NCBI GenBank assembly: GCA_052387115.1
Contig: JBQTJM010000234.1
Coordinates: forward strand, 1 to 16,486
From: JACCXJ01 sp052387115
GTDB taxonomy: Bacteria > Pseudomonadota > Gammaproteobacteria > JACCXJ01
DNA length: 16,486 nucleotides
Reading direction: 5' to 3'
The notes under the pieces were generated by a model that saw only the letters and a list, made by a program, of their open reading frames with translations, was not told the origin of the DNA and did not search any database. Position numbers and translations under genes: made by a program. Shown here piece after piece: positions 13,741 to 16,486 of this stretch (positions are counted from its first letter, which is position 1; the number at the start of each line of letters is the position of its first letter).

Positions 13741-15026
13741 GGCTTTCGCTGCCCCGACACTATTGCAAACGTCATGAGCCAGTAGAGATAATCGAAAACG
13801 TTATGGCTAAACATCGACAGGAAGATAAAGCCGGTAACCGGAATTAACTGGAACGTCCTGTCCTGAAAGTACTTCCCCTTCCATAGGATCACGGCCAACC
13901 ACAACCACAGCGCTATCCCGAAAACGCCGTACTCGGCAGCGAGCATGACCGGCTGGTTGTGTACGCTCACCGGTAGGGACCAAAGATGTGTTGCACCGGC
14001 ACCTGCGCCGAAGATAGGGTGTTTCAGGAATAACGCGAGCCCCGCTTCCAAGACTTGCGCTCTTTCCAGCGCACTGCCATCGTCGAAGGTCTGGTGCTGA
14101 AAGAAGTCCAGTCGACCCAGGATATCGTCGAGCCCTCCCGCGAGGTCGTCCCGCCCACTGACATAGCTCTCAAAGCCAGCCAGCAACATGGGTAGAGCGC
14201 CGAGTCCCACCAAAGCGATAGCAAGGGTGTATTTGGGCACCGCTTTCCTTAGGAGCATAAAAACCCAGAGCAAGATCCAGCCTAGAATGGCCCCACGACT
14301 AAGTGTCAGGATAACTCCCGCGCCGGTCAACAACAGGAGTAGTGCGCGATACGGGCGTCCCAGGACCGGGATAGCCAGTAGTAAGGTGATCAGCATTACC
14401 TCACCCGCCCTGTTTGGATTGATGAACGTTGCGGCGGCACGTCCCGCCACGATCCCCTCAGTGCCAGGGGGATAGAACAGCCCCGGCTTCAGAAAGTCCA
14501 TGATCGCCATGGTCGGGATAAGAACCGCCACGAGCGGAAAGATGCGTTCGTAAGATGTGGTCCGGGTCATCGAGCAGGCAAACCCTAACACGACCGTGAG
14601 GATGGTGTATTGGATGCCAGTGCCGATCAGGCTGGCCCTGGCCTCGTCACCATCACCGAGCGCCACCAAGAGATGAGCGATGTTGAGGATGATTAGCCCG
14701 AACGCCCACAGGGAAAAAGGCGAGATCAAGTACCTGAGCAGCGGCTTAATCCATATCAGCAACGGCGCCACAGCGATAAGGAATACGAAAAAGAAATACT
14801 TCGGTAGGAAGCCTTCGCGTATCGCGTAGATGTAGGTCGGGATATCGAGATAGACCAAACATAGGATAACAACCAATACAGAGGTCTTGTACAAATCGAA
14901 AAGGCCGGGGCGCGAAGTGTACCTCGATGCGCTTGCCCGAACGTCGGCATCAGGACGAACAGCGGGCATTACTTGAGAACCTCTAGGGTTCATGCTCAAC
15001 GACCCTGGGCACCGTGGGTCAAGCAT
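13737..15026 (-). CDS. O-antigen ligase/polymerase family membrane protein (Wzy_C)
   Basis: This polytopic inner-membrane protein (429 residues, about 10-12 hydrophobic segments) would polymerise or ligate glycan chains on undecaprenyl diphosphate at the periplasmic face. The Wzy_C/WaaL core is seen in FINPNRAGEVMLI (201-213), TLSRGAILGW (241-250), a large loop with ERAQVLEAGLALFLKHPIFG (321-340), AGAGATHLW, then VHNQPVMLAAEYGVFGI (355-371). Sequence alone does not separate ligase (WaaL) from polymerase (Wzy). The first ATG (15026) overlaps the upstream GT stop by eight bases, but its GGAGG abuts the codon. Met12 (14993) or Met20 (14969), each with a better-spaced purine run, may be the true start. 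Confidence 0.88.
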   Translation of the reverse strand: MLDPRCPGSLSMNPRGSQVMPAVRPDADVRASASRYTSRPGLFDLYKTSVLVVILCLVYLDIPTYIYAIREGFLPKYFFFVFLIAVAPLLIWIKPLLRYLISPFSLWAFGLIILNIAHLLVALGDGDEARASLIGTGIQYTILTVVLGFACSMTRTTSYERIFPLVAVLIPTMAIMDFLKPGLFYPPGTEGIVAGRAAATFINPNRAGEVMLITLLLAIPVLGRPYRALLLLLTGAGVILTLSRGAILGWILLWVFMLLRKAVPKYTLAIALVGLGALPMLLAGFESYVSGRDDLAGGLDDILGRLDFFQHQTFDDGSALERAQVLEAGLALFLKHPIFGAGAGATHLWSLPVSVHNQPVMLAAEYGVFGIALWLWLAVILWKGKYFQDRTFQLIPVTGFIFLSMFSHNVFDYLYWLMTFAIVSGQRKP

Positions 15027-16143
15027 CCTCCATTAGCAACTTCTGATACTGCTCGACGATCCTGTTGATTTGAAACGGCGCCATCGTAATCGATCCTATT
15101 CTACATTCCATGCCAATGAACCGCTCGATTGCGACGCTTAATGCCTCAGCGTCAACTGCGGAAGCAAGCAGCACGCCGCCAGCAAGCTCGGCTATCTCTG
15201 TTACACCACCTGGGCATGGCGTGGCAATCACCGGTGTTCCGCAGGCCAAGGCCTCCAATACGACATTAGGGAACCCCTCGAAGCGGGAGCTCAATACAAA
15301 CGCATCGGCGCCTGCAAAGAAGGGATAAGGATTCTTCTGAAAGCCGACGAAATGCACCCGGTCCACCACGCCCCTATACTTCGCCAGCTGTTCGAGTTCG
15401 GGACGTAAGGGTCCTTCGCCCAGCAGCGTCACGCGGGGCCGGCTGCCATGACACAGCGCCAACGCATCGACCAGCAGATCGAAGCCTTTCTGTTCCGACA
15501 GACGTCCGGCGGCGACCAAGTGCGGTGCGGCACCGGAATGCGACACTGGAGGCTCATAGTCTGTCGAAATGACCTCGGCGGCGAGGCGACGGATGCGTTC
15601 CGTATCCACAGGGTTGTGAATAATCATGGCCTTGACCAGAGGAAAATCGAAATGGCCGATCAAATCGTCCCGCATATCCATAGACTGGCATACCACGACA
15701 TCAAAACGCGGGTAAAAGCGCCGGTAGGCCCAACGCCAAAACCACGCATGGGTGTACCCGTTCAACATCTCGCTGAGCACAACAGTCTCTCGGGCGATGT
15801 AACGCACACCGTTCGGCAGGAGTGGACGAAGCATAGCCAGCGCTAGATTGAGATGCCCGAGCGTAGACATCACAACATCCGGCCGCCGGCGCCAAATTAG
15901 ACGCAGGATCTTCAGCAAGGCGTATCGTACCCGAGTGCAGTGCAGATCGATCAGCTCCACTTCGGCAGGAACATCGGCGCGATACACGGCTTCGCGCGAA
16001 TCCAGGACGCCCAAGGCCGGTTGAAATTGTGATCGATCGAGATGGCGCAATAACGTGACCATTACCCGCTCCGCTCCGCCACCACACAAAGAAGGGATCA
16101 AGAAAAGCACCCGCCGCTTTGTGGTCGCAGAAACGTCAGGCAT
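15019..16143 (-). CDS. GT4-family glycosyltransferase (WabH-like)
   Basis: This is a GT-B retaining glycosyltransferase, the first gene of the minus-strand operon. The frame is open to 16317, but I start at ATG 16143 because GGAG lies 8 bases upstream and the glycosyltransferase fold begins a few residues later (RRVLFLIPSLCGGGAERVMV). The 58 upstream residues are arginine-rich and unlike the family. This gives 374 residues. Motifs are HLNLALAM (97-104), IARETVVLSE (116-125), IIHNPVD (174-180), AAGRLSEQKGFDLL (211-224) and the E-x7-E motif FEGFPNVVLEALA (E289, E297). It resembles the AmsD/PglH-like enzyme at 7564 but is clearly a different gene. It overlaps the ligase start by eight bases. Confidence 0.92.
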   Translation of the reverse strand: MPDVSATTKRRVLFLIPSLCGGGAERVMVTLLRHLDRSQFQPALGVLDSREAVYRADVPAEVELIDLHCTRVRYALLKILRLIWRRRPDVVMSTLGHLNLALAMLRPLLPNGVRYIARETVVLSEMLNGYTHAWFWRWAYRRFYPRFDVVVCQSMDMRDDLIGHFDFPLVKAMIIHNPVDTERIRRLAAEVISTDYEPPVSHSGAAPHLVAAGRLSEQKGFDLLVDALALCHGSRPRVTLLGEGPLRPELEQLAKYRGVVDRVHFVGFQKNPYPFFAGADAFVLSSRFEGFPNVVLEALACGTPVIATPCPGGVTEIAELAGGVLLASAVDAEALSVAIERFIGMECRIGSITMAPFQINRIVEQYQKLLMEDA

Positions 16144-16385
16144 ACCAGAGGCTCCGGATGGCGAAAGCCTATCGCGAGAACCCTGCCGCCCGATTAAACG
16201 CCACTGACCCCCCCGTGCATCGCGCTCCAACGGGTAGAGCCGCCCCTGCTGCAACGAAACCCGTCGAAATGTCGACGTAAACACGCGCAACGGCCCGGTT
16301 AAGGGTGGCCGGTGCATTTGCTACAATCCGCCTCCACGCGCTCTCGAGACTCTCATTCCCAAAAACCGGCCCCCGCGGCCCTCGA

Positions 16386-16413
16386 ATTATCGACGTCCCC
16401 CCCCCCCTCTGAA
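16386..16413 (-). promoter_or_regulatory. Possible phase-variable promoter with G11 spacer
   Basis: Read on the minus strand, TTCAGA (16413-16408, four of six -35 matches) is followed by eleven G and ACGTC, making a 16-base spacer, then GATAAT (16391-16386, five of six -10 matches). Transcription would run into the four-gene operon, with a leader of about 235 bases to ATG 16143. A homopolymer tract filling the -35/-10 spacer is the known layout of slippage-controlled promoters such as Neisseria opc and porA. Function here is inferred. Confidence 0.45.
16397..16407. repeat. Homopolymer tract of 11 C (plus strand)
   Basis: Eleven uninterrupted C lie between GACGT and TCTGAA. This is much the longest GC homopolymer I see in the window, in non-coding DNA upstream of the polysaccharide operon. 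Confidence 0.9.
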
Positions 16414-16486
16414 GCGCAATAGCTAGCCCCGTGAAGGCGTTGTGTGCCAGGGAGCAGCAACGGGGGCGAGGAGCAGAAACCGCCCC

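Noticed and set aside
16262..16277. CGTCGA-AATG-TCGACG perfect short palindrome
   Set aside because: Lies in the operon leader; 6 bp is expected by chance in GC-rich DNA and no regulator site is recognised.
16144..16317. 58-residue N-terminal extension of the first operon GT4
   Set aside because: The better RBS and the fold start point to ATG 16143; the extension has no family match.

Overview
The window looks like part of a surface-polysaccharide (O-antigen or exopolysaccharide) locus from a GC-rich Gram-negative bacterium, most likely a beta- or gammaproteobacterium. Evidence for this is the set of glycosyltransferases, a Wzy/WaaL-type ligase or polymerase, an ElyC/SanA-type envelope protein, the codon use and the IS types. 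Nothing here fixes the genus. I found no tRNA, rRNA or CRISPR array.

Layout. (1) 132-2554 is a complete IS21-family insertion sequence (istA, istB) with matching ends and a 5-bp target duplication. It sits inside a short ORF encoding a small hydrophobic protein. (2) 2817-3590 (minus) is a DUF218 (YdcF/SanA/ElyC) membrane protein. It is followed by about 450 bp without a recognisable gene that contains two strong inverted repeats, one made of two facing DnaA-box matches. (3) 4042-6837 (minus) holds a GT4 glycosyltransferase and an AT-richer polytopic GT-C (PMT-like) glycosyltransferase. (4) 6838-7563 is non-coding and carries the worn fragment of an ISAzo13-type transposase. (5) 7564-9488 (plus) is a two-gene unit with an ATGA overlap: an AmsD/PglH-like GT4 enzyme and a SAM-dependent methyltransferase. 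(6) 9489-10506 is a gene graveyard with the 3' end of a DUF1254/DUF1214 protein (two in-frame stops) and the frameshifted 5' end of a sulfatase. (7) 10507-16143 (minus) is a tight four-gene operon, transcribed from right to left: GT4 enzyme, O-antigen ligase/polymerase, GT4 enzyme, and an asparagine-synthase-like amidotransferase.

How the genes fit together: the GT4 enzymes would extend a lipid-linked glycan at the cytoplasmic face. The Wzy_C protein would polymerise or ligate it at the periplasmic face. The GT-C enzyme would add a sugar from a polyprenyl-phosphate donor. The AsnB homologue would amidate a sugar acid and the methyltransferase would cap or decorate the chain. No flippase, initiating transferase or nucleotide-sugar synthesis gene lies in the window, so the locus must continue outside it or use genes elsewhere.

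The most interesting new-looking signal is upstream of the four-gene operon. A run of 11 G (coding strand) sits exactly in the 16-bp spacer between a plausible -35 and a good -10, which is the architecture of slippage-driven phase-variable promoters. Second are a hairpin that hides the istA ribosome binding site using the IS terminal repeat itself, and a hairpin family shared by the IS tail and the 3.7-kb intergenic region. I see no clearly undescribed multi-gene system.
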